A stretch of DNA of 64,000 nt from Solenopsis invicta. Lineage: Eukaryota > Arthropoda > Insecta > Hymenoptera > Formicidae. Positions 20,519-31,928 of the stretch are shown here, piece by piece. Each line of letters opens with the position of its first letter. Position 1 is the stretch's first letter. The DNA lies in NCBI RefSeq assembly GCF_016802725.1, contig NC_052679.1, positions 7,411,001 through 7,475,000 of the forward strand, in the 5' to 3' direction. Under the pieces are notes generated by a model that ran no database searches, had not been told where the DNA came from, and saw only the letters and a list, made by a program, of their open reading frames with translations. Both the position numbers and the translations under genes were made by a program.

Positions 20519-23500
20519 TACATTTACTCGAGGTATTTTGTGCGGATCGAGTAAAAAGATTGCGGCTTTTCAAGCGGAACGATCTTAAGAATTTTGTACA
20601 TTACTCGCGGCATTTTGTGCGGGTCGAGTAAAACGATCGCGGCTTTAAAAGCGGAACGATCTTAATAATGTTATACATTACTCGTGGCATTTTGTGCGGA
20701 TCGAGTAAAGAGATCGCGGCTTTTCAAGCGGAACGATCTTAAGAATTTTATATATTACTCGCGGCATTTTGTGCGGATCGAGTGAAACGATCGCGGCATT
20801 TCAAGCGGAACGATCTTTATAATATTATGCATTACTTGCGGCATTTTGTGCGGATCGAGTAAAACGATCGCGGCTTTTCAAGCGGAACAATCTTAAGAAT
20901 GTTATACATTACTCGCGGCATTTTGTGCGGATCGAGTAAAACGATCGCGGCTTTTCAAGCGGAACGATCTTAAGAATTTTATATATTACTCGCGGCATTT
21001 TGTGCGGATCGAGTAAAACGATCGCGGCATTTCAAGCGGAACGATCTTTATAATATTATGCATTACTTGCGGCATTTTGTGCGGATCGAGTAAAAAGATA
21101 GCGGCTTTTCAAGCGGAACGATCTTAATAATGTTATACATTACTCGTGGCATTTTGTGCGGATCGAGTAAAGAGATCGCGGCTTTTCAAGCGGAATGATC
21201 TTGAGAATTTTGTACATTACTCGCGGCATTTTGTGCGGATCGAGTAAAGAGATCGCGGCTTTTCAAGCGGAACGATCTTAATAATGTTATACATTACTCG
21301 TGGCATTTTGTGCGGATCGAGTAAAGAGATCGCGGCTTTTCAAGCGGAACGATCTTAAGAATTTTATATATTACTCGCGGCATTTTGTACGGATCGAGTG
21401 AAACGATCGCGGCATTTCAAGAGGAACGATCTTAATAATGTTATACATTACTCGTGGCATTTTGTGCGGATCGAGTAAAACAATCGCGGCATTTCAAGCG
21501 GAACGATCTCTATAATGTTATGCATTACTCGCAGCATTTTGTGCGGATCGAGTAAAAAGATTGCGGCTTTTCAAGCGGAACGATCTTAAGAATTTTATAC
21601 ATTACTCGCGGCATTTTGTGCGGATTGAGTAAAACGATCGCGGCTTTTCAAGCGGAACGATCTTAAGAATGTTATACATTACTCGCGGCATTTTGTTCGG
21701 ATCGAGTAAAGAGATCGCGGCTTTTCAAGCGGAACGATCTTTATAATATTATGCATTACTTGCGGCATTTTGTGCGGATCGAGTAAAAAGATTGCGGTTT
21801 TTCAAGCGGAACGATCTTAAGAATGTTATACATTACTCGCGGCATTTTGTGCGGATGGAGTAAAGAGATCGCGGCTTTTCAAGCGGAACGATCTTAATAA
21901 TGTTATACATTACTCGCGGCATTTTGTGCGGATCGAGTAAAAAGATCGCGGCTTTTCAATCAGAACGATCTTGAGAATTTTGTACATTACTCGCGGCATT
22001 TTGTGCGGATCGAGGAAAGAGATCGCGGCTTTTCAAGCGGAATGATCTTAAGAATTTTATATATTACTCGCGGCATTTTGTGCGGATCGAGTAAAACGAT
22101 CGCGGCATTTCAAGCGGAACGATCTTTATAATATTATGCATTACTTGCGGCATTTTGTGCGGATCGAGTCAAAAGATTGCGGTTTTTCAAGCGGAACGAT
22201 CTTAAGAATGTTATACATTACTCGCGGCATTTTGTGCGGATCGAGGAAAACGATCGCGGCTTTTCAAGCGGAACGATCTTAAGAATGTTATACATTACTC
22301 GCGGCATTTTGTGCGGATCGAGTAAAGAGATCGCGGCTTTTCAAGAGGAACGATCTTAAGAATTTTGTACATTACTCGCGGCATTTTGTGCGGATCGAGT
22401 AAAAAGATCGCGGCTTTTCAAGCCGAACGATCTTAAGAATGTTATACATTACTCGTGGCATTTTGTGCGGATCGAGTAAAGAGATCGCGGCTTTTCAAGC
22501 GGAACGATCTTAAGAATTTTATATATTACTCGCGGCATTTTGTGCGGATCGAGTAAAGAGATCGCGGCTTTTCAAGCGGAATGATCTTAAGAATTTTATA
22601 TATTACTCGCGGCATTTTATGCGGATCGAGTAAAACGATCGCGGCATTTTGTGCGGATCGAGTAAAACGATCGTGGATGCGCATTTTGTGCGGATCGAGT
22701 AAAAAGATCGTTCAAGCGGAACGATCTTAATTTATAATTATGCGGCATTTTGTGCGGATCGAGAAAGATCGCGGCTTTTCAAGGAACGATCTTAAATTTT
22801 ACATTACTCGGGCATTTGTGCGGATCGAGTAAAAATCGCGGCTTTCAAGCGGAACGATCTATAATTTATCATTACTGGGCATTTGTGCGGATCGAGTAAA
22901 ATGCGGCTTTTCAAGCGGAACGATCTAAATTATAATTCTCGCGGCATTTTGTGCGGATCGAGGAAACGATCGCGGCTTTCAAGCGGAACGATCTTATAAT
23001 TTATCATTACTTGCGGCATTTGTGCGGATCGAGTAAACGATCGCGGCTTTTCAAGCGGAAGATCTTAATTATATTACTGCGGCATTTTTGCGGATCGAGA
23101 AAAATGGGCTTTCAAGCGGAACGATCTTAAATGTTATCATTACTGGGCATTTTGTGCGGATCGAGTAAAGATGCGGTTTTCAAGCGGAACGATCTTAAAA
23201 TTTATAATTACTCGCGGCATTTTGTGCGGATCGAGAAAAGTCGCGGCTTTCAAGGGAACGATCTATAATTTATCATTACTGGGCATTTTGTGCGGATCGA
23301 GTAAAAAGGTTTCCGGCGATCTTAAATTTATATTACTGCGGCATTTTGTGCGGATCGAGTAAAAATGCGGCTTTCAAGCGGAACGATCCTAAATTTATAT
23401 TCTCGCGGCATTTTGTGCGATCAGTAAGATGCGGCTTTCAAGCGGAACGATCTTAAATTTACATTACTGCGGCATTTTGTGCGGATCGAGTAACGATCGC

Positions 23501-26500
23501 GGCTTTTCAAGCGGAACTAAGAATGTTATAATTACTCGCGCATTTTGTGCGGATCGAGTAAAAGATGCGGCTTTTCAAGCGGAAGATCTTAAGAATTTTA
23601 TATATACTCGCGGCATTTGTGCGGATCGAGTAAAAGATCGCGGCTTTCAAGCGGAACGATCTTAAATTTATCATTACTGGGCATTTTGCGGATCGAGAAA
23701 GATGCGGTTCAAGGGAACGATCTAAGAATTTATAATTACTCGCGGCATTTTGTGCGGATCGAGAAAAGATCGCGGCTTTTCAAGCGGAAGATTTAAGAAT
23801 ATAATTATGCGGCTTTGGCCCTCGCGGCATTTTTGCGGATGAGTAAGAGATCGCGGCTTTCAAGCGGAACGATCTTATAATGTTCTTACCGCATTTTGTG
23901 CGGATCGAGTAAAAAGATGCGGCTTTTCAACGGAACGATCTTAAGAATTTTTAATTATCGCGGCATTTTGTGCGGATCGAGAAAGATCGCGGCTTTTCAA
24001 GGGAACGATCTTAAACTGGGCATTTGTGCGGATCAGAAAAATCGCGGTTCAACGGAAGATCTTAAATTTATATTACTGGGCATTTTGTGCGGATCGAGTA
24101 AAAGTGCTTTTCAAGCGGAACGATCTTAAATTATATTATGCGGCATTTTGTGCGGATCGAGTAAGATGCGGTTTCAAGCGGAACGATCTTAAATTTTCAT
24201 TACTGCGGCATTTTGTGCGGATCGAGAAAAGATCGCGGCTTTCAAGGAAGATCTTAAAATTTATAATTACTGGGCATTTTGTGCGGATCGAGTAAAATCG
24301 CGGCTTTCAAGGACGATCTTAAATTATACTGCGATGCGATATAAAAAATGCGGTTTGCGGAACAAATTTATTTTGCGGCATTTCGGTGAAAAAATGCGGC
24401 TTTTCAAGAAGATCTTAAATTTATAATTCTCGGGCATTTGTGCGGATCGAGTAATCGCGGCTTTCAGCGGAACGATCTTAAGATCTTAATGAAATTTGCG
24501 AATCTAAATTATATTTTCGGGATCGATCGAGAAGATCGCGGCTTTCAAGGGAACGATCTTAAATTTACATTACTGGGCATTTGTGCGGATCGAGAAAACA
24601 TCGCGGCTTTTCAAGCGGAACGATCTTAATTATATTACTGCGGCATTTTGTGCGGATCGAGGAAAAATGCGGCTTTTCAACGGAACGATCTAAGATTTAT
24701 AATTCTCGGGCATTTTGTGCGGATCGAGTAAAAGCGCGGCTTTCAACGAACGATCTTAAAATTATATTACTGCGGCATTTTGTGCGGATCGAGTAAAACG
24801 TCGCGGCTTTCAAGCGGAACATTAATTTATCATTACTTGCGGCATTTTGTGCGGATCGAGTAAAAAGAGCGGTTTTTCAAGCGGAAGATCTTAAGAATTA
24901 TAATTACTCGCGGCATTTTGCGGATCGGTAAAACGATCGCGGCCTTTCAAGCGGAACGATCTTATAATTTATGCATTACTGCGCATTTGTGCGGATCAAG
25001 TAAAGATTGCGGTTTTCAAGCGGAACGATCTTAAGAATGTTATACATTACTCGCGGCATTTTTGCGGATCGAGAAAACGATCGCGGCTTTTCAAGCGGAA
25101 CATCTTAAGAATGTTATAATTACTCGCGGCATTTTGTGCGGATCAGTAAAGAGATCGCGGCTTTTCAAGGGAACGATCTTAGAATTTTTATTACCCCCAT
25201 TTAAGATGAACATCTCGATTTTGTGCGGATCGAGGAAGTGCGGTTTTCAGAAAATGTTTTAACGCGATTTAGGATTTTAAATATCGCGGCTTTTGCGGAC
25301 GATTTAAAAAGGGTTTTAGGGAATTTGAGTTTCATTACTCGCGGCATTTTGTGCGGATCGAGTAAAAGATCGCGGCTTTTCAAGCGGAACGATCTTATAA
25401 TGTTCATTACTCGTGGCATTTTGTGCGGATCGAGTAAAGAGATCGCGGCTTTTCAAGCGGAACGATCTTAAGATTTATATATTACGCGGCATTTGTGCGG
25501 ATCAGTGAAACGATCGCGGCATTTCAAGGAACGATCTTTATAATTTTGCATTACTTGCGGCATTTTGTGCGGATCGAGTAAAAGTCGGTTCAAGCGGAAT
25601 GATCTTAAGAATTTTATATTTACTTGCGGCATTTTGTGCGGATCGAGTAAAAGATCGCGGCGTTTCAAGCGGAACGATCTTAAATGTTATGCATTACTTG
25701 CGGCTTGTGCGGATCGAGTAAAAAGATGCGGTTTCAAGCGGAACGATCTTAAAATTTATACATTACTCGCGGCATTTTGTGCGGATCGAGGAAAAGATCG
25801 CGGCTTTTCAAGCGGAACGATCTTAAGAATTTTATATATTACTCGCGGCATTTTGTGCGGATCGAGTAAAACGATCGCGGCATTTCAAGCGGAACGATCT
25901 TTATAATATTATGCATTACTTGCGGCATTTTGTGCGGATCGAGTAAAAAGATTGCGGTTTTTCAAGCGGAACGATCTTAAGAATGTTATACATTACTCGC
26001 GGCATTTTGTGCGGATCGAGTAAAACGATCGCGGCCTTTCAAGCGGAACGATCTCTATAATGTTATGCATTACTCGCAGCATTTTGTGCGGATCAAGTAA
26101 AAAGATTGCGGCTTTTCAAGCGGAACGATCTTAAGAATGTTATACATTACTCGCGGCATTTTGTGCGGATCGAGTAAAACGATCGCGGCTTTTCAAGCGG
26201 AACTATCTTAAGAATGTTATATATTACTCGCGGCATTTTGTGCGGATCGAGTAAAGAGATCGCGGCTTTTCAAGCGGAACGATCTTATGAATTTTATATA
26301 TTACTCGCGGCATTTTGTGCGGATCGAGTAAAACGATCGCGGCTTTTCAAGCGGAACGATCTTAAGAATGTTATACATTACTCGCGGCATTTTGTGCGGA
26401 TCGAGGAAAGAGATCGCGGCTTTTCAAGAGGAACGATCCTAAGAATGTTATATATTACTCGCGGCATTTTGTGCGGATCGAGTAAAAAGATCGCGGCTTT

Positions 26501-26516
26501 TCAAGCGGAACGATTT
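20519..26516 (+). repeat. ~77-bp satellite array, about 6 kb
   Basis: The monomer runs GCATTTTGTGCGGATCGAGT, a GATCGCGG block, CTTTTCAAGCGGAACGATCT and an AT-rich TTAAGAATGTTATACATTAC segment, for about 77 bp; roughly 80 copies are present. Variant monomers alternate in the AT segment (AAGAATTTTATATA, AATAATGTTATACA, TATAATATTATGCA types), giving locally repeated orders that hint at higher-order units. Copies at 20519-22640 and 25790-26516 are clean; the middle is deletion-rich. The unit is not a multiple of three, so frames inside are incidental. Confidence 0.97.
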
Positions 26517-27704
26517 AGGAAAAGAGCTAGATATAGTGCAGTTCATGGCCTTATGGCGGATCGAACTAATTTAGGAGATAATTAACTGGGAAGTCTTTAA
26601 AATTAAATTTTTGTATTTGTTTTTTCTTTTTATATATTGAAAGAGACCCTCAAAGAGTCATTTCATTGAATTTTATGTATAATAACTTTTTTTAAAGTTC
26701 TAGTTTAATTTATGTTATTATAAGAACATACTTCTTCAATTATTGTAAAATATTAAACAATATTACTTACATGCAAATCACACTTTTCCTTCTGCTCCAG
26801 GCTCTCGTACGATATTTACGTATGCAATAAAAAGAGGCCGAGAGAATACAACATGACTTGCGTGCAACGAAGACAATTACATTCAGTTGTAACAAATTTG
26901 TGGAGTTAAATAAGATTGGTACACCCTTCTGAGCGGTCAGAAACAAGCTAGAGGGCAAAGAATTAGAGAGAAATGGTTGCAAACTGCACACATGTTACTT
27001 CCACCATGCTTCTATCTCGAAGTCGCGGAGTCGGTTGTTCCCATTCCAAGGTTTTTCTCGTTTGGTCAATCGTGGTCTTTTACGTCACGCGAGCCACGCC
27101 CGGTGTCGCGATGGCTTTTGTCGTCCGAATCGCGACTCGCGTTTTGCGTACATGATTGCTGACGGGTGACCGTTATGATTACGTCACGTCTTTTTCCGTG
27201 ATCGTTTTCTACTGTAAGGTAACTTGTGTAAAATAAAATAATAAAATATAATTAAATTGTTGGTCTGCCGTCGTGAAATCATTTACGCGTGTTTTACGCG
27301 TATCATTCACACCACTCTCATGCTTCTTATTCTAAATATTTAAAATTGTTAAAACAAAAATGTAATCGCGTGTATAATATAATATAAAATAAAATAAATG
27401 TTTTGAATATTTAACGCATTATTGCTAGTCGTTCTGACTTATATATGTAAGAGTAAAATGTAATAAACGAATAAAAAAATTGGAATAATTATATATATAT
27501 ATAAACGAAATTTAGAATGAAATAAAATAGATTTAAAATAAAATGATGCAAATGTCTTTTAATGATTCTTTAACTTTTCCCTAATCTTACTCGTCGTCGC
27601 TGGCGCTTTCTTGGGTAATGGGTTGTTAGTCTGCCTTGTCTTTTTTTTCTTCTGCAGCGTTGTAACGCACCTCGGCCCTTTGCGACATCCTTGGCTATGC
27701 GTCG

Positions 27705-27708
<4 letters not shown>
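26517..27708. other. Spacer, no gene recognised
   Basis: Contains a somewhat GC-rich stretch at 26960-27210 with two TACGTCAC (CRE-like half) sites and overlapping short open frames, otherwise AT-rich. No domain or splice pattern seen. Confidence 0.4.
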
Positions 27709-27746
<38 letters not shown>

Positions 27747-29341
27747 TTCTCTAACTAACTTTAAATGAATTACAATCTATTTGAATATCTTACATAAGTA
27801 ACATATTGAATGAGAAATACGAAATTAATTGCTATTTAGTAAAGACAAATATATAGATCACATGTAATTAAAATTACATTATTTGCTGTACAAACTAGAT
27901 TATTTTATGTATACTTACTCTTGAAACAAGTCTTTGCCTGCTTGTTGGTTATCGTAGCACAAACTTTTGTTAAAATCTAATATAATCTAAGGTTCTTATC
28001 CATTTATTAAATTGGTTGAATCTTTCAATCTTTGTTGTGTTTGCCCGAGAGATCCCTAATGGCGGTATTGTTCACAGAGTTATATTTCTTTTAGGAACAA
28101 AGAAATTGGATTCCAGAGTTTTTTAGTAATTTTAGCATATCACCTGTCATCTTCTCGTAAGTGGCGTCTTGCAAAGGTAATCAAATATTTAATAAAAAAA
28201 TGTGGTTACTGTACCTCATAATTTGCAAATAAATAATGAACTTAAAATTATATTAAGACTTTCTACATTTTGAAATTCTTAATTTAATTTATTAAATTTT
28301 TTGAGCTTTGAGTAGACATCAAAGAGAGTGATAAGATTAATATTGATTTATATAATTCATTTATGTTTTGCTAGTTTAATTGCGGGTAACAAGCTCTTAA
28401 AACTTTCTTAATTCCCGTCTCTTAAACTGCTCGCAATACTCTAGACTCCCTCGTTGCTCGAAATGCTCTCTGACCGCTCGAAATCTTCTGCTTTCGGCTC
28501 GTCCTGCCTACTCGCCTTTACCCTTTTTACTTGATACGTACGTGCGTCCATTCGTAGACATCACATTTACGCGCTTTGAATACAATTGATTATGTGTTTT
28601 ATGACGCTACCATAAAACAACACATGTTTCGAACAATGGCAATTCTTTTCGTCAAACGACGCTTTTCTTCTACTTTAGTGCTGTCAGCTACTTGCAACTT
28701 TCGGCCGGATTCTTCGATGCACGCCTATTGCTCCCCTCCCACCGCTTGCGCCTTAGCAACGGCGCCACCGGATGGCGTAACTAAGGAACGCGACACATCG
28801 TCTCAAGACCGTGCGTAATACATAAGTTATAAGATCATGAATCATAAAACAGTCTAATTGTTTAATGTCTAATAATTCTACAAAAGTTATTGTTTTTTCT
28901 TGATATTTTAATAAATACATTTAAGTAATATTTTATTATTACATAATTAAATAATTATTATAACTTTTGTAGAATTATTAGACATTAAACAATTAGACTG
29001 TTTTATGATTCATGATCTTATAACTTTTGTATTACGCACGGTTCTGAGACGATGTGTCGTGCTCCTTAGTTACGCCGTCTGGCGGCGCCGTTGCTAAGGC
29101 GCGAGCGGTTGGAGGGGAGCAATAAGCGTGCGTCGAAGAATTCGGTCGAAAGTTGCAAGTAGCTGACAGCACTGAGAGTAAGTATACATAAAATAATCTG
29201 GTTTGTATAGCAAATAATGCAATTTTAATTACATGTGATCTATATATTTATCTTTACTATATAGCAATTAATTTCGTATTTCTCATTTAATATGTTACTT
29301 ATGTAGGATATTCAAATAGATTGTAATTCATTTAAGTTAGT

Positions 29342-29379
<38 letters not shown>
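27709..29379. mobile_element. Foldback/palindromic element with asymmetric insertion
   Basis: The right half (28960-29379) is a reverse complement of two left segments, 28677-28890 and 27709-27922, joined. The spacer at the centre is about 70 bp of AT-rich DNA, and the outer ends are (CT)n and (GA)n tracts. The left arm is split by about 754 bp (27923-28676) absent from the right arm. Arms differ by substitutions and small indels, so this is not a simple assembly mirror. No coding domain recognised. Confidence 0.85.
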
Positions 29380-30347
29380 AAGAGCAAAGAACATGTATCG
29401 TCAAGTAGAATGTAATCTATTGAATCTTATTTTTCAAATTTTAATACGAAACCATCTACTTTAATATTAACATGCCGATTATCTCGTAAACTATGCATAG
29501 TAGCAATTTTTTTCAGAATATAATTTTGATTGCAAATTATCGCTACTATGTAAATATGCAAAAAAAATTTATAGGTACCTATTTAAAAAACCTACGTTGA
29601 CCTTCATAACTCGAAAAGGTCACGAGTAAAAAAAAATTTTTTTATATGCATTTTGTAGTCGACTGAAAACCATATAAATTTCTTTTATTAAACTTTCTTG
29701 TAACTTCAACTAGTTACGAGATATCTGCTCGGACATTTATAAACAGACACCTTATATACATAGGGCAACAAAATTATCGCAAATATTATTTATACCAAAA
29801 TTTCGCACAACTTTAAATAATTATAACTTCGTTAAAAATTATTGTACTTAAAAGTTTTTTTTTATTTTAAAGTTTAAAATCTTTACTTTAAGATGCATTT
29901 GGCCGATTTTGAATTTCTTCTTTCCTTTTTCCGCCGTTTCATTAAAAGTAAAGACATGTTTTGTTTCCAAACTTTAATTGTACGACATTTTATTTTAATA
30001 GAATTTTTATTTTTATTCTTAATATTAAATTAATATTAAGAAAAACTGAATTTTTTAATTTATTTGCGAAACATTCGCGAATATGCAATAAATAAATAAA
30101 AACTCACCATTAATATCATTTATGTGGATTTCATGAAGATGGTTATCAAATTTTGCTTCATTAATTATATATATTTTAACTAGTCCTATAATAGTTTCAT
30201 CCATTTTTGTTTGATGACGCTGAAGCTAGCAGCGGATTCACAGCAGTAGATTCGTCAAAGCAGGGATTCTTATTTAAAATAAAATACATAAGAAACTTTG
30301 ACATATAAAGGCAAACTAGCAAGTAACTGCACGAAATACATTTATAC
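29380..30347. other. AT-rich spacer, no gene seen
   Basis: Low-complexity AT-rich DNA. The words AAGGTGTCT and GTCCGAGCAGAT near 29700-29755 (minus strand) also occur near 12070 and 12258, suggesting a shared, diffuse repeat. Confidence 0.4.
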
Positions 30348-30636
30348 GCTTCTAAATAGATCAGACTATCCAGAACAATTAACAAAAATGCGTAGGTCTA
30401 CTAAATTGTTTAAATTGTATAACGAGTTATTGCAGAAATAAGGCAAGGAAGCCTCGGTCGGGGCTGCAAATTTTTTTAGAACATTATTATAGCCTTCTAA
30501 ATCAATCTCGACTAATGAGAAAAATAAAAAAAAAATGCGCACGGCTACTAAATTGTTTAAACTATATAACAAGTTATTGCAAAAACAAGAAAACAAAGCT
30601 TTGGTCGGGGCTGCAAATTTTTTTAGAACATCAGTA
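30348..30636 (+). repeat. Two ~144-bp tandem units with a conserved frame
   Basis: Units begin near 30348 and 30492. Each reads on the plus strand a KLFKLYN[EK]LLQK segment followed by VGAANFFRT. Unit 1 has internal stops, unit 2 is open. Conservation at the peptide level suggests a duplicated coding segment. Family not recognised. Confidence 0.6.
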
Positions 30637-30920
30637 ACCAGATTACCATTTGGTTGAATAAGACTGATAGGAGACTGTATCTCTGATACGGTTATGTCTT
30701 TCGTCCAGGCTCATTCGAAGTAGTAGGAGCGACGAATTTATTTTTGGAGGAGTGTAATTTAGGTTCTCTATTTCCGGAGGTCCTTTCCTGGTCCTTACGG
30801 ACCAGGTGGATCTCAGGTAGGGACATTGTCTTACGTCTGGACTTAATAATCGGAAAGTCTCCCATACCGGGAAGTCTGGTATAGGTTGAGGATTTAAGGT
30901 CTATCTCTATTTGTAAAATT

Positions 30921-31340
30921 TCAGTTGTTTTTATTTTTAATGATCTTTTTGGCAGTGAAGCTATTTGTATTACAGTAGGCCATGACGGTATTGATTATTT
31001 TAAATCGCTTAAAGTAAATCCATTTTGTATCCCAATAATGACGTGAAGCCTGACATGCTTTACATTGAGTCAACGAACTGTCAGTAATAATCTGAGGATT
31101 CTTGCTGGTGAAGCGAGTGTGTCCCCAACGCATGCAGTTTTTACATTTTTTAACTGGAGAGATGAATGGGAAAACCTTGAATTTATTCCAATAAATAAAG
31201 TGATGTTCCGGTAATAAATCACTCACAAATCCCAATTTTATAGAAGAGGAGTCTAAGGGTTCCATTATCTCTATCCCAATATTTCAGTCTTTCAACAGAG
31301 CTGATCTTAATAGAAGGGTTTTGAGATTTGATGATATTAG
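30921..31340 (-). pseudogene. LINE ORF1 (gag-like) fragment with CCHC knuckle
   Basis: The minus strand from 31265 reads SDLLPEHHFIYWNKFKVFPF, then CKNCMRWGHT, the start of a retroelement zinc knuckle, and a second Cys-x-x-Cys. Between 31340 and 31265 another frame gives KISSVERLKYWD, a stretch that normally precedes it. This order fits ORF1 of I/Jockey-type LINEs, an RNA-binding protein. Frameshifts and loss of later knuckle residues mark it as dead. Confidence 0.65.
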
Positions 31341-31928
31341 TTTATATATTTTATAAATTTCCGTTTTTTCCAAATGTTTTCACTGTAAATCCTCCATTTT
31401 TCTTCCGAAGATCTATAATATATATTGTGTTTAAATTATTTAAATAATTTAAAAAAATTAAGGAAGGGAAAAAAATAAACTTATATACAAGCATGTAAAA
31501 AAATTTTAAATGTATTAAAATAATAAAGTTATAAGACAATTAAAAACAATTGTATCGCCATGTTCTAGTACACATCATACTTTAAAAATATTCATACAAC
31601 ATATGCCAGAATTTGCGAAAATTATTAAAATCCATAAAAGTATTGGAGAGATTTTCTTCGTATAAAAATGAAGTTAATTGTATAAAATCTAAAAAAAAAT
31701 TTTTAATTGCAAACTAAAATTTTAATTAATATCATATCTTTTTTTTCTATTATTAAAGTAAACTTACTTAATTAAATTTAAATTTAATCTTATTATTAAT
31801 TTTCCTTCCTAAATAGAAGATCGTTTTTTTTTATACAATGTACGCAAAGTTACATATGATATCCCGTTCTGAATCTATTAACATGAATAGTAATAATTAA
31901 AATTTATAATATTTTATCAATTTAATAA
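31341..31928. other. AT-rich interval, no gene seen
   Basis: Very AT-rich DNA separating the LINE ORF1 piece from the DNA transposon. No coding or structural signature. Confidence 0.5.

Noticed and set aside
20519..26516. Recurrent CADRV.../HFVRIE-type peptides as a repeat protein
   Set aside because: The 77-bp unit is not a multiple of three and frames change with each indel; these are translations of satellite DNA.
20519..26516. CRISPR array
   Set aside because: No constant repeat with unique spacers; the whole 77-bp unit is repeated, and the DNA is animal.
27070..27200. CRE-controlled promoter
   Set aside because: Two TACGTCAC half-sites alone, with no adjoining gene, are too weak to support it.
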